A stretch of DNA of 64,000 nt from JBHIBD01 sp046758865 (GTDB lineage Bacteria > Planctomycetota > Brocadiia > Brocadiales > Bathyanammoxibiaceae): the NCBI GenBank assembly GCA_046758865.1, contig JBHIBD010000003.1:5486-69485 (forward strand), given 5' to 3'. Below, in pieces: positions 8,415-17,878 of the stretch. A program made the position numbers and the translations under genes. The notes under the pieces are model-generated. The model did not search any database. It saw only the letters and a list, made by a program, of their open reading frames with translations, and was not told the DNA's origin. How positions within the stretch are numbered: position 1 is the first letter of the stretch; each line of letters starts with the position of its first letter.

Positions 8415-9977
8415 TTACTTAAATTCACCTCTCTCAATTTCAACTAGACGGATATTATTCTTTGCCCCCTGGTCGTCTCTCTGTACCACTTCCTTCTTTA
8501 CCTGTTCTATGAGTTTGACCGCCGAGGGCTCAATCCTGTCCAGCAATATCTTCGGATACACACCAATAATAATCACAAAAATCGCAGGGATGGTGAGCGT
8601 AACAGTCTCCACTAAAGAAAGGTCCTGCCAGGGCCTGGCACGTTCAGGCGCCTGCTCGAACATCACCCTCCAAAACATCCACAGCAGATAGACCGCAGTA
8701 AGTACCATTACAAATGCGGCCAACGCACCATAAAGTACACTAACCTTGAAGGCGCCAACAAATATCAAAAACTCACCGACAAAGTTGCTCAGTCCGGGTA
8801 GACCCACAGAGGCGATGGTAAAGAACATAAAGAACCCTGCCAGCAGCGGCATGTCCTTCCACACGCCACCCAGTTGGGATATCTCCTTGGTCCCGCTCCT
8901 CTTGTGAATCATACCCACCACCATGAAGAGTCCCCCACTGCATAGGGCGATTGAGACCATCAACAGCACCGCACCATCTATACCCTGGACGTTAAAGACA
9001 AATATCCCAAGGATAATCAGCCCAACGTGGCTCACACTGGCATAAGCGATAAGCCTCTTCAAATCATCCTGCGCCGTTGCCAGCATAGCGCCGTAGAGAT
9101 TGGCAATGAGGGCCAGTGCCACCACAACGGGCGCATAACTCGTAGAGAACTCAGGGAACAACGGCAACAGGAACCGCAAAAACGCATAGGCGCCAGTCTT
9201 TATAAGTAGCCCTGTAATATCCACAGCCCCCGCAATTGGCGCCTCGGCATGGGCATCAGGAAGCCAGGTATGGAAGGGAAACAGTGGCGACTTTACGGAA
9301 AACGCCACAAAAAACGCCAGCGCCATGGGCAGTAAGGCGTGTGGTGGGATAGACGTCCCGTAGAGTTTTATTATATCAAAGGTGTACTCACCCGACTGGG
9401 CATGATGGACGAAGTACAGGGCAAGTATGGCCACCAGCATAAGGAGGCTGGCACCCATGGTGTAGATTATAAACTTCAGTGTGGCGTAGCGCCTGTTTAT
9501 GCCCCCCCATATGCCCACAAGAAAGTACATTGGGATCAGCATGACCTCCCAGAAGACATAAAATAGCAGGAGGTCCAGAGCAAGAAATATCCCGACAAGA
9601 CCTGCCTCTAAAAGGAGCAAGAAGCCGTAAAAGATGTCCTGCCGCCTTCCCCCCTGGTCCCACGAGCTAAGCATGGCCATGGGAACCATAAATGTGGTTA
9701 TCAGCACCATAAAGAGACTTATCCCATCCACACCCAGGTGGTAACCTGCGCCCAGCTCAGGTATCCAGGACGCTCTCTCCACAAACTGCATCTCAGAGGA
9801 TGTCGGGTCAAACGACCTGAAAAGGGCCACAGATAGCAGTAAATTTACCACACCCACCAAAAGAGCCAGGGCCTTGGGCAGGAAATCATTCCGCCAAGGT
9901 ATAAAGAATATGGCTGCTGCTCCCAACACAGGGAGAAATATTAATGTCGAGAGAATAGAACAGCCAAATACATCCAT
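8415..9977 (-). CDS. nuoM: NADH-quinone oxidoreductase subunit M
   Basis: Second antiporter-like proton-pumping subunit of complex I, 520 residues. It shows VKSPLFPFHTWLPDAHAEAP, the family signature around the discontinuous helix, with the glutamate of FWEVMLIPMYFLVGIWGG and the AYASVSHVGLI segment. The C-terminus has a charged tail typical of cytoplasmic ends. It lies between nuoL and nuoN with short gaps, as in the canonical order. Confidence 0.96.
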   Translation of the reverse strand: MDVFGCSILSTLIFLPVLGAAAIFFIPWRNDFLPKALALLVGVVNLLLSVALFRSFDPTSSEMQFVERASWIPELGAGYHLGVDGISLFMVLITTFMVPMAMLSSWDQGGRRQDIFYGFLLLLEAGLVGIFLALDLLLFYVFWEVMLIPMYFLVGIWGGINRRYATLKFIIYTMGASLLMLVAILALYFVHHAQSGEYTFDIIKLYGTSIPPHALLPMALAFFVAFSVKSPLFPFHTWLPDAHAEAPIAGAVDITGLLIKTGAYAFLRFLLPLFPEFSTSYAPVVVALALIANLYGAMLATAQDDLKRLIAYASVSHVGLIILGIFVFNVQGIDGAVLLMVSIALCSGGLFMVVGMIHKRSGTKEISQLGGVWKDMPLLAGFFMFFTIASVGLPGLSNFVGEFLIFVGAFKVSVLYGALAAFVMVLTAVYLLWMFWRVMFEQAPERARPWQDLSLVETVTLTIPAIFVIIIGVYPKILLDRIEPSAVKLIEQVKKEVVQRDDQGAKNNIRLVEIERGEFK

Positions 9978-9989
9978 AGCTATACCAAC

Positions 9990-11972
9990 CTAGATAAAAA
10001 GGATTATTACTATTGCACCCAACACCATAACCGTCGCATACCAGCGCACGAACCCTAGCTGTAAACTCGGTACAATACTGCCACCACCCAGGAACGAACC
10101 CGCAACCCCCCTGACGGCATTATCTATCACAGAGTCATCCACTGCCATCCAGAAGAAGCTGGAGAGCCTCATATACGGGTCTATAAAAACCGCCTTATAG
10201 ACCCTGTCGAAGTACCAGGCATTTGTGAGGAGACTGTAGCCCCGACTAAGCCTCTCACTCAGCATAGTCGGCATCTCTCTGCCACCAGGTGCTACATAAA
10301 AAAAGTAGGCCAGACCAACACCTCCGAAGGCCATCAGGGCCGAGACCAACATGAGAAGCATCTCCGGTGCCTCAGCACTACCTTCCACCGCTCCACCCTC
10401 AACAGCTTCGGTTCCACCCTCCACTGCTTCAGCCGTACCCTCCCCCAAAGATTCAAGCGTGCTGTGCGTCTCAGCACCGCCAAAGACCGGCGAAAGGAAG
10501 TTGCTTATATGGTCGCCACCACCAAGCACATGCGGAACACCCATGTACCCACCCGCAGTCGCCAGTGCGGCAAGCAGCACAAGGGGTATGACCATCACTT
10601 TCCCAGGATGGTGGAGGTGTACGTCCCATCTCTTTTCACCGAAAAAGGCCACAAATATTATCCTGAATGTATAGAAGCCCGTCATACTCGCCGTAACGAC
10701 AATAAGGGCCCACATCAAAAACCCACCGTTAACAAAGGTGGCATGGAGGATAGCGTCCTTGCTGAAGAACCCCGCAAGGCCCGGTATCCCAGACATGGCC
10801 AATGCACCGATGGTAAATGTGAAGAAGGTGGCAGGTATATACTGCTTGAGCGCACCCATCTTCCTTATATCCATCTCATCATGTAGGGCATGTATAACGG
10901 CGCCAGAACCCAAAAACAGGAGGGCCTTAGAAAAGGAATGGGTAAGTAAGTGAAATATGCCTGCTGCAGGGGCACCCATCCCCAAGGCCAGGAACATGTG
11001 CCCGAGCTGGCTCACGGTGGAGTAGGCCAATATCCTCTTTATATCCGTATGCACCAGTGCCACCGTGGCAGAGATGAAGGCCGTCAGGAGGCCAATTATC
11101 CCAACCACCTGCAAGGAGAAGGGTGATAACTCAAAAATAGGGTAGCACCTGGCCACCAGATATACGCCTGCCGTTACCATGGTAGCGGCGTGTATGAGTG
11201 CACTGACCGGTGTAGGTGCTTCCATGGCATCGGGTAGCCATGTATGTAGTGGCACCTGAGCAGATTTCCCCACCGCCCCTGCGAAGATAAGGAGTGCTAT
11301 CCACGTGGCCATGCTCGTGTCAATAACCTCTGCCGGATTCTCAAAGACGCTGTGGAAGTGTATGGTGCCAAACTGCACAAAGACCAGCATTATCCCCAGG
11401 GCAAAGAAGAAGTCACCAAAACGAGTAACCACAAATGCCTTTAGTCCTGCCTCTGCCGCGGTACGCCTCTCATACCAGAAGCTTATCAGGAAATACGAAC
11501 AGAGACCAACACCCTCCCAGCCTATGTACAGAACCAAGAAATTACCCGCCAGCACCAGGGTCAGCATGAAGAACACAAAGAGGTTCAGATAGAAGAAGTA
11601 GCGGGCAAAGCTCTCGTCCCTCTCCATGTAGCCAACGGAGTAGACGTGGATGAGGAAGCTCACCCCAGAGACCATGGTAATCATGGCCATAGAAAGCGGG
11701 TCTAACAGAAGGTCTATGGGCGCCAGGAAACTACCCGAGACTATCCACTGAAATACACAGAACTCTATCTGCCTCTCTTCTGGCGGTAGGCCAAGGAAGG
11801 CCCTGAAAATCAACACTGATAGTAAAAATGCTAGTCCAATGCTGGCACAGCCCACTATGCTAACTGCAAAATTGCCTACCCTGGGACCTAAGAGGCAGTT
11901 GAAACCCGCCCCAAGGAGAGGTATGGCAGGCACAAGCCACAGGAGGTTAAAGACCGCGTTGCCCTCTACCAC
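9990..11972 (-). CDS. nuoL: NADH-quinone oxidoreductase subunit L
   Basis: Largest antiporter-like subunit with the long lateral helix, 660 residues. Signature elements include GWEGVGLCSYFLI, GKSAQVPLHTWLPDAMEAPTPVSALIHAATMV and AYSTVSQLGHM. The start is a GTG that overlaps the end of nuoK. Residues about 505-540 are a low-complexity Ala/Glu/Gly/Val insert with repeats of the type EAVEGG, placed in a loop before the C-terminal helices. This is unlike typical NuoL and looks like expanded short repeats. The function should be retained since all motif helices are intact. Confidence 0.96.
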   Translation of the reverse strand: MVEGNAVFNLLWLVPAIPLLGAGFNCLLGPRVGNFAVSIVGCASIGLAFLLSVLIFRAFLGLPPEERQIEFCVFQWIVSGSFLAPIDLLLDPLSMAMITMVSGVSFLIHVYSVGYMERDESFARYFFYLNLFVFFMLTLVLAGNFLVLYIGWEGVGLCSYFLISFWYERRTAAEAGLKAFVVTRFGDFFFALGIMLVFVQFGTIHFHSVFENPAEVIDTSMATWIALLIFAGAVGKSAQVPLHTWLPDAMEAPTPVSALIHAATMVTAGVYLVARCYPIFELSPFSLQVVGIIGLLTAFISATVALVHTDIKRILAYSTVSQLGHMFLALGMGAPAAGIFHLLTHSFSKALLFLGSGAVIHALHDEMDIRKMGALKQYIPATFFTFTIGALAMSGIPGLAGFFSKDAILHATFVNGGFLMWALIVVTASMTGFYTFRIIFVAFFGEKRWDVHLHHPGKVMVIPLVLLAALATAGGYMGVPHVLGGGDHISNFLSPVFGGAETHSTLESLGEGTAEAVEGGTEAVEGGAVEGSAEAPEMLLMLVSALMAFGGVGLAYFFYVAPGGREMPTMLSERLSRGYSLLTNAWYFDRVYKAVFIDPYMRLSSFFWMAVDDSVIDNAVRGVAGSFLGGGSIVPSLQLGFVRWYATVMVLGAIVIILFI

Positions 11973-12304
11973 TTAAGCACCTCCATCTCGTCCGCATCTA
12001 GGGTGGCCCTGTTTCTGTACACGAGCAGTATAATAGAAAGGCCTACTGCTATCTCCACCGCAGCTACAACCATCGCAAAGAGCACAAAGACCTGCCCCTC
12101 AAGAGAGCCTAGTTGCCTGCAAAAGGCAACGAAGGTAACGCCTGCACCATTTATCATGAGCTCTATGCACATAAGGAGCACTATGACGTTGCTCCTCACC
12201 AGAAAACCCAACACACCTATACTAAATAAAATTGCACCCAGTACTAGATAATGGGACGGCGTAACTGCTACAAGAATTTGCGTAATATTCTCAGCCGGTG
12301 ACAA
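11966..12304 (-). CDS. nuoK: NADH-quinone oxidoreductase subunit K
   Basis: Small three-helix membrane subunit (about 112 residues, usual 100). The conserved glutamates of the proton path are in LLMCIELMINGAG and in the third helix AAVEIAVGLSI. The start is a TTG preceded by AAAGGAG at seven bases. The coding end overlaps the GTG of nuoL, a common coupling arrangement for these genes. Confidence 0.95.
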   Translation of the reverse strand: MSPAENITQILVAVTPSHYLVLGAILFSIGVLGFLVRSNVIVLLMCIELMINGAGVTFVAFCRQLGSLEGQVFVLFAMVVAAVEIAVGLSIILLVYRNRATLDADEMEVLKW

Positions 12305-12322
12305 CTATTCACTCCTTTAAAT

Positions 12323-12811
12323 TTAACGCTTCCCAGCAAGCATTACCGCCCCCGCCACAGCAACCAGTAAGAGAACAGACGCAAGCTCAAGGGGGACCAG
12401 ATACTGGGTATAGAGGATACCTCCAATAGACTTAATACTGCCGAAATCCGCCGGAATCGATACATTCTCAAAACAGCCACAAGTAAATAACGATACAAGC
12501 ATCCCTGCGAAGATTATCGCCACAAGCACTCCAAGTATCCCAAAAAGGTCGGGGCGGAGTCGCCTTGGCTCTATTCCTTCAAACCTGAGCATCATCACGG
12601 CAAATAGCAAAAGGACCACGATAGCGCCTGCATACAGGATTACCTGCACAATTGCCAGAAACGGCGCACTCAACATGGCGTATATCCAGGCAACGCTCAA
12701 GAGCGTGACTATCAAGGACAGTACACTGTACATGACCTCCCTTTGCAGCACTACCGACCCCGCAGAGATGACCGCTACGGCAAACGCTATGTAGAAAAAT
12801 AACTGTTCCAT
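12323..12811 (-). CDS. nuoJ: NADH-quinone oxidoreductase subunit J
   Basis: Five-helix membrane subunit of about 162 residues. The third helix VQVILYAGAIVVLLLFAVMML is the recognisable family signature containing the pi-bulge region. It ends in a short basic tail. It is placed between nuoI and nuoK as expected. Confidence 0.95.
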   Translation of the reverse strand: MEQLFFYIAFAVAVISAGSVVLQREVMYSVLSLIVTLLSVAWIYAMLSAPFLAIVQVILYAGAIVVLLLFAVMMLRFEGIEPRRLRPDLFGILGVLVAIIFAGMLVSLFTCGCFENVSIPADFGSIKSIGGILYTQYLVPLELASVLLLVAVAGAVMLAGKR

Positions 12812-12825
12812 GAGTTAGTGGTCCA

Positions 12826-13401
12826 TTAAAGCCCTAGGGGGTTTACCTTTGGTGCACCCCCACTGGGTGGGTTCAGACTTCGCTGGTAGCCGGGCAGCGG
12901 GGCCTCCCTTGTCAGGGTCTCTTTATCATATTTTAGGTCCTCCCGGCTGTAGCCAGCCTCGGGGAGCTTTCCGGTGTCCATATAGATAGCGTCCACTGGA
13001 CAGGCCTCCTCGCACATTCCGCACCAGCAGCACCTGTTTATGTCTATCTCAAAGCTCTCCGGGTATTTTTCAATCTTCGGGTCCTCATGCTCCTCCGCCA
13101 CTATGTGTATGCACTGCACAGGACACACCGTCTCGCACAGCATACAGGCCACACACCTGGTCGAACCGTCCGGCCTCGTGTTTAGCCTGTGCCTTCCCCT
13201 CCATGTCTTCGACATAGGGATTTTCTGCTCAGGATACTGTATGGTCACCGCCGCAGCCACTTCCTGCCGAAGGCCGAAAAGGTGGGCTATGTGAAAATAC
13301 ATGTTATATGCAAAGTGGCGTGCTGTTATGGTCAGCCCTCTTATTATCTCAAACAGGTACAGACTCTCCAGAAAGCTTAACTTTTCTCCTACTATCTTCA
13401 C
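12826..13401 (-). CDS. nuoI: NADH-quinone oxidoreductase subunit I
   Basis: Peripheral-arm subunit with two [4Fe-4S] clusters (N6a and N6b). The motifs are CVACMLCETVCP and CCWCGMCEEACP, each followed later by the partner cysteine-proline. The N-terminal amphipathic segment should contact the membrane. Length is 191, slightly longer than usual owing to a proline/glycine-rich C-terminus. The ATG follows AGAGGTGAAG. Co-linear with the other nuo genes. Confidence 0.96.
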   Translation of the reverse strand: MKIVGEKLSFLESLYLFEIIRGLTITARHFAYNMYFHIAHLFGLRQEVAAAVTIQYPEQKIPMSKTWRGRHRLNTRPDGSTRCVACMLCETVCPVQCIHIVAEEHEDPKIEKYPESFEIDINRCCWCGMCEEACPVDAIYMDTGKLPEAGYSREDLKYDKETLTREAPLPGYQRSLNPPSGGAPKVNPLGL

Positions 13402-13412
13402 CTCTTGTCCCC

Positions 13413-14492
13413 CTAGAAAATAATCAGCAGAAAACCGGTTAATACCACATTAACCAGGGCCAGCGGGAGGAGAAACTTCCAGCCAAAATCCATGAGCTGG
13501 TCATACCTAAACCTGGGTAGGGTCCATCTGATTAACAACATGAGCCAGCAGAAGAAGATTACCTTCAGGCCAAATGCCAGCACCTGGAGGAGCACCACCA
13601 ATACATGGGGCAATGGTATTGTGAATAGGCCTGGTACAAACAACCCCTTATCACTCAAAAACGGGACCTGCCACCCACCGAAGTAAAGTGCGGTCACAAC
13701 TCCAGCTACGGCAATTATCTCTATAAATTCGGCCATCCAGAAGGCACCAAACTTCATGCCGCTGTATTCCGTAAAATAGCCAATTATTTCCGACTCACTC
13801 TCTGGCAGGTCAAAGGGTGTGCGTTTGGTCTCCGCCACGGCTGCAGCAAAAAAGATCAAGAAACCAAGGGGTTGTGCCACTACGCCCCAGTAAGGAATAA
13901 TGCCCAGTACATACTGGCCCTGCGCCCTTGCAATGTCGTCAAGCTCGATAGAACCGTAGGCCATTATCACACCCACGATGGAGAGTGCCAGGGCCAGCTC
14001 ATACGAGATGACCTGTGCCGCCGCCCTCATACCACCCAGAAGCGAATACTTATTATCCGAAGACCACCCGGCCAAGATGACACTGTATATGCCCAGTGAC
14101 CCAAAGGCCAAGACGAAGAGCACACCCACATTGAGGTCGGCTATCTGAAGCTGGATGTGAAGACCCCCAGCATGCAGGGTATCTCCAAAGGGGATGACGG
14201 CAAATACAATAAGGGCCGTAAAGAGGGAGAGAAAAGGTGCCAGGGTGTGTAGAAACGGATTTCCGCCTGGGGGTATCCAATCCTCCTTGGTCAACATCTT
14301 TATGGTATCGGCAATGGGGTGAAACAGCCCGATGACCCTGAAGCCGAGGATATCTGCACGGTTTGCACCTATGCGGTCTTGCATCACTGCGCTCTGTTTC
14401 CTCTCGGCCCAGCTCATTATTGCGGCCACGTTTAGCACAAAACCAAAGACTATGGCAATCTTCAATAATATTATTACTACGTCCTGGAGCAC
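13413..14492 (-). CDS. nuoH: NADH-quinone oxidoreductase subunit H
   Basis: Membrane subunit forming the quinone chamber, 359 residues, eight helices. Family signatures present are AERKQSAVMQDRIGANRA near the N-terminus and DLPESESEIIGYFTEYSG near 230, the conserved acidic loop facing the quinone site. The start is probably a GTG at 14492, only 6 bases after the nuoG stop. Nothing appears missing. Confidence 0.96.
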   Translation of the reverse strand: MLQDVVIILLKIAIVFGFVLNVAAIMSWAERKQSAVMQDRIGANRADILGFRVIGLFHPIADTIKMLTKEDWIPPGGNPFLHTLAPFLSLFTALIVFAVIPFGDTLHAGGLHIQLQIADLNVGVLFVLAFGSLGIYSVILAGWSSDNKYSLLGGMRAAAQVISYELALALSIVGVIMAYGSIELDDIARAQGQYVLGIIPYWGVVAQPLGFLIFFAAAVAETKRTPFDLPESESEIIGYFTEYSGMKFGAFWMAEFIEIIAVAGVVTALYFGGWQVPFLSDKGLFVPGLFTIPLPHVLVVLLQVLAFGLKVIFFCWLMLLIRWTLPRFRYDQLMDFGWKFLLPLALVNVVLTGFLLIIF

Positions 14493-14498
14493 TTTTCT

Positions 14499-16118
14499 TT
14501 ATTTCCCTGATATTGCCAGCTTTACACCCTTGTCTCCCAGCTTGTCATAACTCAAGCCGGAGAAGCCAGCCACTTCTCTAGAAATATCATTAAATACGGC
14601 CTCGGCCCTTTCGTAAGGTAATGAATGGCTCATGAGACGTGACAATTTTGTTATGATTTCCCAGTCCGGGAGAGACTCGCCTAAGGGTTTTAGGGCCCTG
14701 TTTATCCTCTGTACACGTGCCTCGAAGTTGGTAAAGGTGCCGTCCTTCTCTACAAAGGTGGCGCTAGGAAGGATTACGTGGGAAAATTTACACGCATAGT
14801 TAAAGTTGGCCCCCTGGAAGACCACCAATTCGGCACGTGAGAGGCTGTCCTTTACCCTCTCTTCACCAAGGAGCTTTGCCAAGTCACCACCTACTATATA
14901 CAGGGCCTTCACTTCTCCCTTAGCCACCTTATCTATTATCTCCTCAGCCTTCGCCCCCATACCGCTAAGCCCTAGGAGCTCGGCACCCTTGGAGTTGGGG
15001 TTCCTGTCCGCCATTAACAACAAGTGGTCCGCTTCCTCCTTGTCCCACCCCGGTAGCTTAAAATCAATGTTGGTAATACGAAGCCCTTCGTGAAAGAGTT
15101 TCTTCACTGCATACAAGTCTTCGTTGGTAAGCTGAGGTGAAGGGATAACCCCGATGGCGGATGGTCCGTACCTCTCAAAAATTGCCCCTAGCCCTCGGGC
15201 CACCTCGCCCAGGGCAGTATCCCAATCCGTCCCCAGAAAATCACCGCCTCTTCTTATGGAAGGTATACTTAACCTGTCGAAGGCATCTAGAAAATGGTAG
15301 CCATAGCGCCCCACGTCGCACATCCATATTTGATTAACTTCGTCATTCTCTCGGGGCACGAGCCGATAGACCCTGCGTTTCGTCTTCTCGATGGACCTGT
15401 CACTCGAATGTACCTGCACATTGCATCCCCTGGCGCATCCGGGGCATACGGAATCTGCCTTACAGAGGAACCATGGCCTGCATTTAAAGCGGAAATCCTT
15501 GGCCGTAAGTGCACCCACCGGGCAAACGTCTGTGAGGTTACCCTGGTAGTTGCTCTCCAGGGGCTTGCCATGGAAGGTGCCTACCTCAGAGTGGTCTCCC
15601 CTGTTGAATATGCCCAGCTCCTCCTTCCCCACTATCTCACTACAGAACCTCACGCACCTGCCGCAGGTAACGCACCTTTCTACATCGAGAACAATCTTCG
15701 AGCCCAGGTCAACCACCTTGGGCTTGTGCACCTTGCCGTCTTCGGGCTTTAGCCGACTGGTGTGGAGGCTGAATTTGAAATAGTTGTCCTGAAGCATGCA
15801 CTCTCCGGCCTTGTCGCAGATGGGACAGTCCAGGGGGTGGTTCAGGAGAAGAAACTCCAATACACCTTTTCTGGCCTCCCGCACCTTCGGTGAGTTGGTG
15901 AACACAACCATGTCATCTCTCACTGCGTTAGAGCACGAGGTTATGAGCTTTGGCGCACCCCGGACCTCTACCAGACACATCCTGCAGGCGTCCACAACGG
16001 TCAGCCTCGGGTGGTAACAGAAGTGCGGTATCTCAATACCTACCTGCTTTGCCGCATTCAGGATAGATGTTTTCGGGGGAACCTCTATCTTTTGGTCATC
16101 TATGGTAACGGTAGGCAT
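14499..16118 (-). CDS. nuoG: NADH-quinone oxidoreductase subunit G (short form)
   Basis: Iron-sulphur subunit of the NADH arm, 539 residues. The N-terminus is a [2Fe-2S] ferredoxin domain (CRMCLVEV), followed by the CPICDKAGECMLQD block and a CVTCGRCVRFC cluster motif, then CPGCARGCN at the start of the molybdopterin-oxidoreductase-like domain. E. coli NuoG is about 900 residues, so this protein keeps only the first part of the large domain, as many bacteria do. The start MPTVTIDDQKIEVP is typical. Confidence 0.95.
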   Translation of the reverse strand: MPTVTIDDQKIEVPPKTSILNAAKQVGIEIPHFCYHPRLTVVDACRMCLVEVRGAPKLITSCSNAVRDDMVVFTNSPKVREARKGVLEFLLLNHPLDCPICDKAGECMLQDNYFKFSLHTSRLKPEDGKVHKPKVVDLGSKIVLDVERCVTCGRCVRFCSEIVGKEELGIFNRGDHSEVGTFHGKPLESNYQGNLTDVCPVGALTAKDFRFKCRPWFLCKADSVCPGCARGCNVQVHSSDRSIEKTKRRVYRLVPRENDEVNQIWMCDVGRYGYHFLDAFDRLSIPSIRRGGDFLGTDWDTALGEVARGLGAIFERYGPSAIGVIPSPQLTNEDLYAVKKLFHEGLRITNIDFKLPGWDKEEADHLLLMADRNPNSKGAELLGLSGMGAKAEEIIDKVAKGEVKALYIVGGDLAKLLGEERVKDSLSRAELVVFQGANFNYACKFSHVILPSATFVEKDGTFTNFEARVQRINRALKPLGESLPDWEIITKLSRLMSHSLPYERAEAVFNDISREVAGFSGLSYDKLGDKGVKLAISGK

Positions 16119-16124
16119 ATATAG

Positions 16125-17378
16125 TTAGCCCTTCCTTATGTAATCTTCAAACTCAGACCTGAACTTTGTAATAAAGCTTGTCACCGGACCCACCGCAGCT
16201 TCACCAAGCGGACACAGGGTCTTGCCCCTTATGTTGTTTGCAATACTTACCAGGGTATCAAGGTCCGCAATCTCTCCCTCACCCCTCTCTATCCGGGTTA
16301 TTATCCTGGCCATCCAACCCGTACCCTCCCGACAAGGGGTGCACTTGCCGCAGGACTCGTGGGCATAAAACTTTATAAGCACCCTCAGGGCCTTTACCAT
16401 GTCTGTATCCTCGTCCATGACGATAATGGCCCCGGACCCAAGCATGGTCTTTATGGCTGCAAGGGAATTGAAATCCATCTTGACATCTATCTCGTCGGCC
16501 TTCAGTACCGGCGCCGATGACCCGCCGGGTATCACGGCCTTGAGGTTCTTGTCTCCCCTTATGCCACCCGCATGCTTGTATATAATCTCCCTAAGAGGTG
16601 TCCCCAGGGGTAGTTCATAGACACCGGGCTTCTTCACATGCCCGCTTACTGGATAGAGCTTTACTCCTCCACCAACATCGGGTGCACCGAGGTTGTTAAA
16701 CCACTCGCCTCCCTTATTTACTATGTGGGGTATGGCCGCCACGGTTTCCACGTTATTTATAACGGTAGGGCCCTGAAATGCACCGACTATGGCCGGAAAC
16801 GGTGGTTTCATCCTGGGCTGACCCTTTTTGCCCTCTAAAGACTCAAGTAAACCTGTCTCCTCACCACATATATATGCCCCAGCCCCGCGGTGCACAACCA
16901 TATCCAGGTCAAAGTCTGTACCCAGGATATTCTTGCCCAAATATCTCATGGCATAGGCATCGTCTATTGCACTCTGCAGCCTTTCAATACACTTTACGTA
17001 CTCGCCGCGGACGTAGATAAATGCGCTGTGGATGCCAACGGCATAAGAGGTAATGATCGAGCCCTCTATAACTGCGTGCGGGTCTTGTTCCATCAGGGGC
17101 CTGTCCTTGAAGGTGCCCGGCTCGCCCTCATCGGCGTTTACAGTAAGATACTTGGGCCTGGGAGCCTCCTTGGGAATAAAACTCCACTTCTTGCCCGTTG
17201 GAAAGCCAGCGCCGCCCCTGCCCCGAAGGCCTGACTTATTCACCTCTTCGACGATTTGCTCGGGCTTCATCTCCATAAGGGCCTTCTTCAGCGCCTTATA
17301 GCCACCCCCGCGCTCGTACACCCCTATGGTGTGTGAGTTCCTCTTACCAAAATTCTTTGTCAGGATGCCCTTGGCCAT
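16125..17378 (-). CDS. nuoF: NADH-quinone oxidoreductase subunit F
   Basis: Carries the FMN, NADH site and the N3 [4Fe-4S] cluster, 417 residues. The glycine-rich GLRGRGGAGFPTGKKW binds NADH. GAYICGEETGLLESLEG and KGQPRMKPPFPA belong to the FMN pocket. ESCGKCTPCREGT plus a later cysteine (TLCPLGEAA) bind the cluster. It lies 2 bases after nuoE, with which it forms the dehydrogenase module. Confidence 0.97.
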   Translation of the reverse strand: MAKGILTKNFGKRNSHTIGVYERGGGYKALKKALMEMKPEQIVEEVNKSGLRGRGGAGFPTGKKWSFIPKEAPRPKYLTVNADEGEPGTFKDRPLMEQDPHAVIEGSIITSYAVGIHSAFIYVRGEYVKCIERLQSAIDDAYAMRYLGKNILGTDFDLDMVVHRGAGAYICGEETGLLESLEGKKGQPRMKPPFPAIVGAFQGPTVINNVETVAAIPHIVNKGGEWFNNLGAPDVGGGVKLYPVSGHVKKPGVYELPLGTPLREIIYKHAGGIRGDKNLKAVIPGGSSAPVLKADEIDVKMDFNSLAAIKTMLGSGAIIVMDEDTDMVKALRVLIKFYAHESCGKCTPCREGTGWMARIITRIERGEGEIADLDTLVSIANNIRGKTLCPLGEAAVGPVTSFITKFRSEFEDYIRKG

Positions 17379-17380
17379 GG

Positions 17381-17878
17381 TTATTTAAGTAAATCAAGTA
17401 TCTTATCTATGGATTCCTCGGTGAGATTCTCGTGGAAATCATCGTTTATCTGCATCGCGGGGGCAGTACCACAGTGCCCCAGGCACTCTACCGCAGACAG
17501 TGTAAACTTCCCATCCGGGGTGGTCTCCCCGGGGTTAACATTCAACTTCTTCTTTAGATACTCTAACAGGTCTTCCGCCCCCAGGAGCGAGCAACTTATG
17601 TTGGTGCAGAGCTGGAGATGATACGTGCCCAGTGGTTTCGGAGTATACATGGTATAAAAGCTGAGCACCTCATTGACCCTCACCGGAGATACACCAACAA
17701 GCCTAGCCACATACTCCTCCACCTCGGGCGTAATAGCAGAAAACTCCTGTTGTGCCAACCATAGAGCGGGTAGTAATGCCGCACCCTTTTCAGGGTACTT
17801 GGCCTGTATCGCCTTAAACTTTTCCTTGGTCTTGGGAGAGAATTCTACCATTTTCCATATCTCATCTATCGCACTCAC
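17381..17878 (-). CDS. nuoE: NADH-quinone oxidoreductase subunit E
   Basis: Thioredoxin-fold [2Fe-2S] protein of 165 residues. Ligand cysteines appear in CTNISCSLLGAEDLL and CLGHCGTAPAMQIND. The start is a GTG at 17878, which overlaps the end of nuoD by 17 bases. It is the partner of NuoF in NADH oxidation. Confidence 0.96.
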   Translation of the reverse strand: MSAIDEIWKMVEFSPKTKEKFKAIQAKYPEKGAALLPALWLAQQEFSAITPEVEEYVARLVGVSPVRVNEVLSFYTMYTPKPLGTYHLQLCTNISCSLLGAEDLLEYLKKKLNVNPGETTPDGKFTLSAVECLGHCGTAPAMQINDDFHENLTEESIDKILDLLK

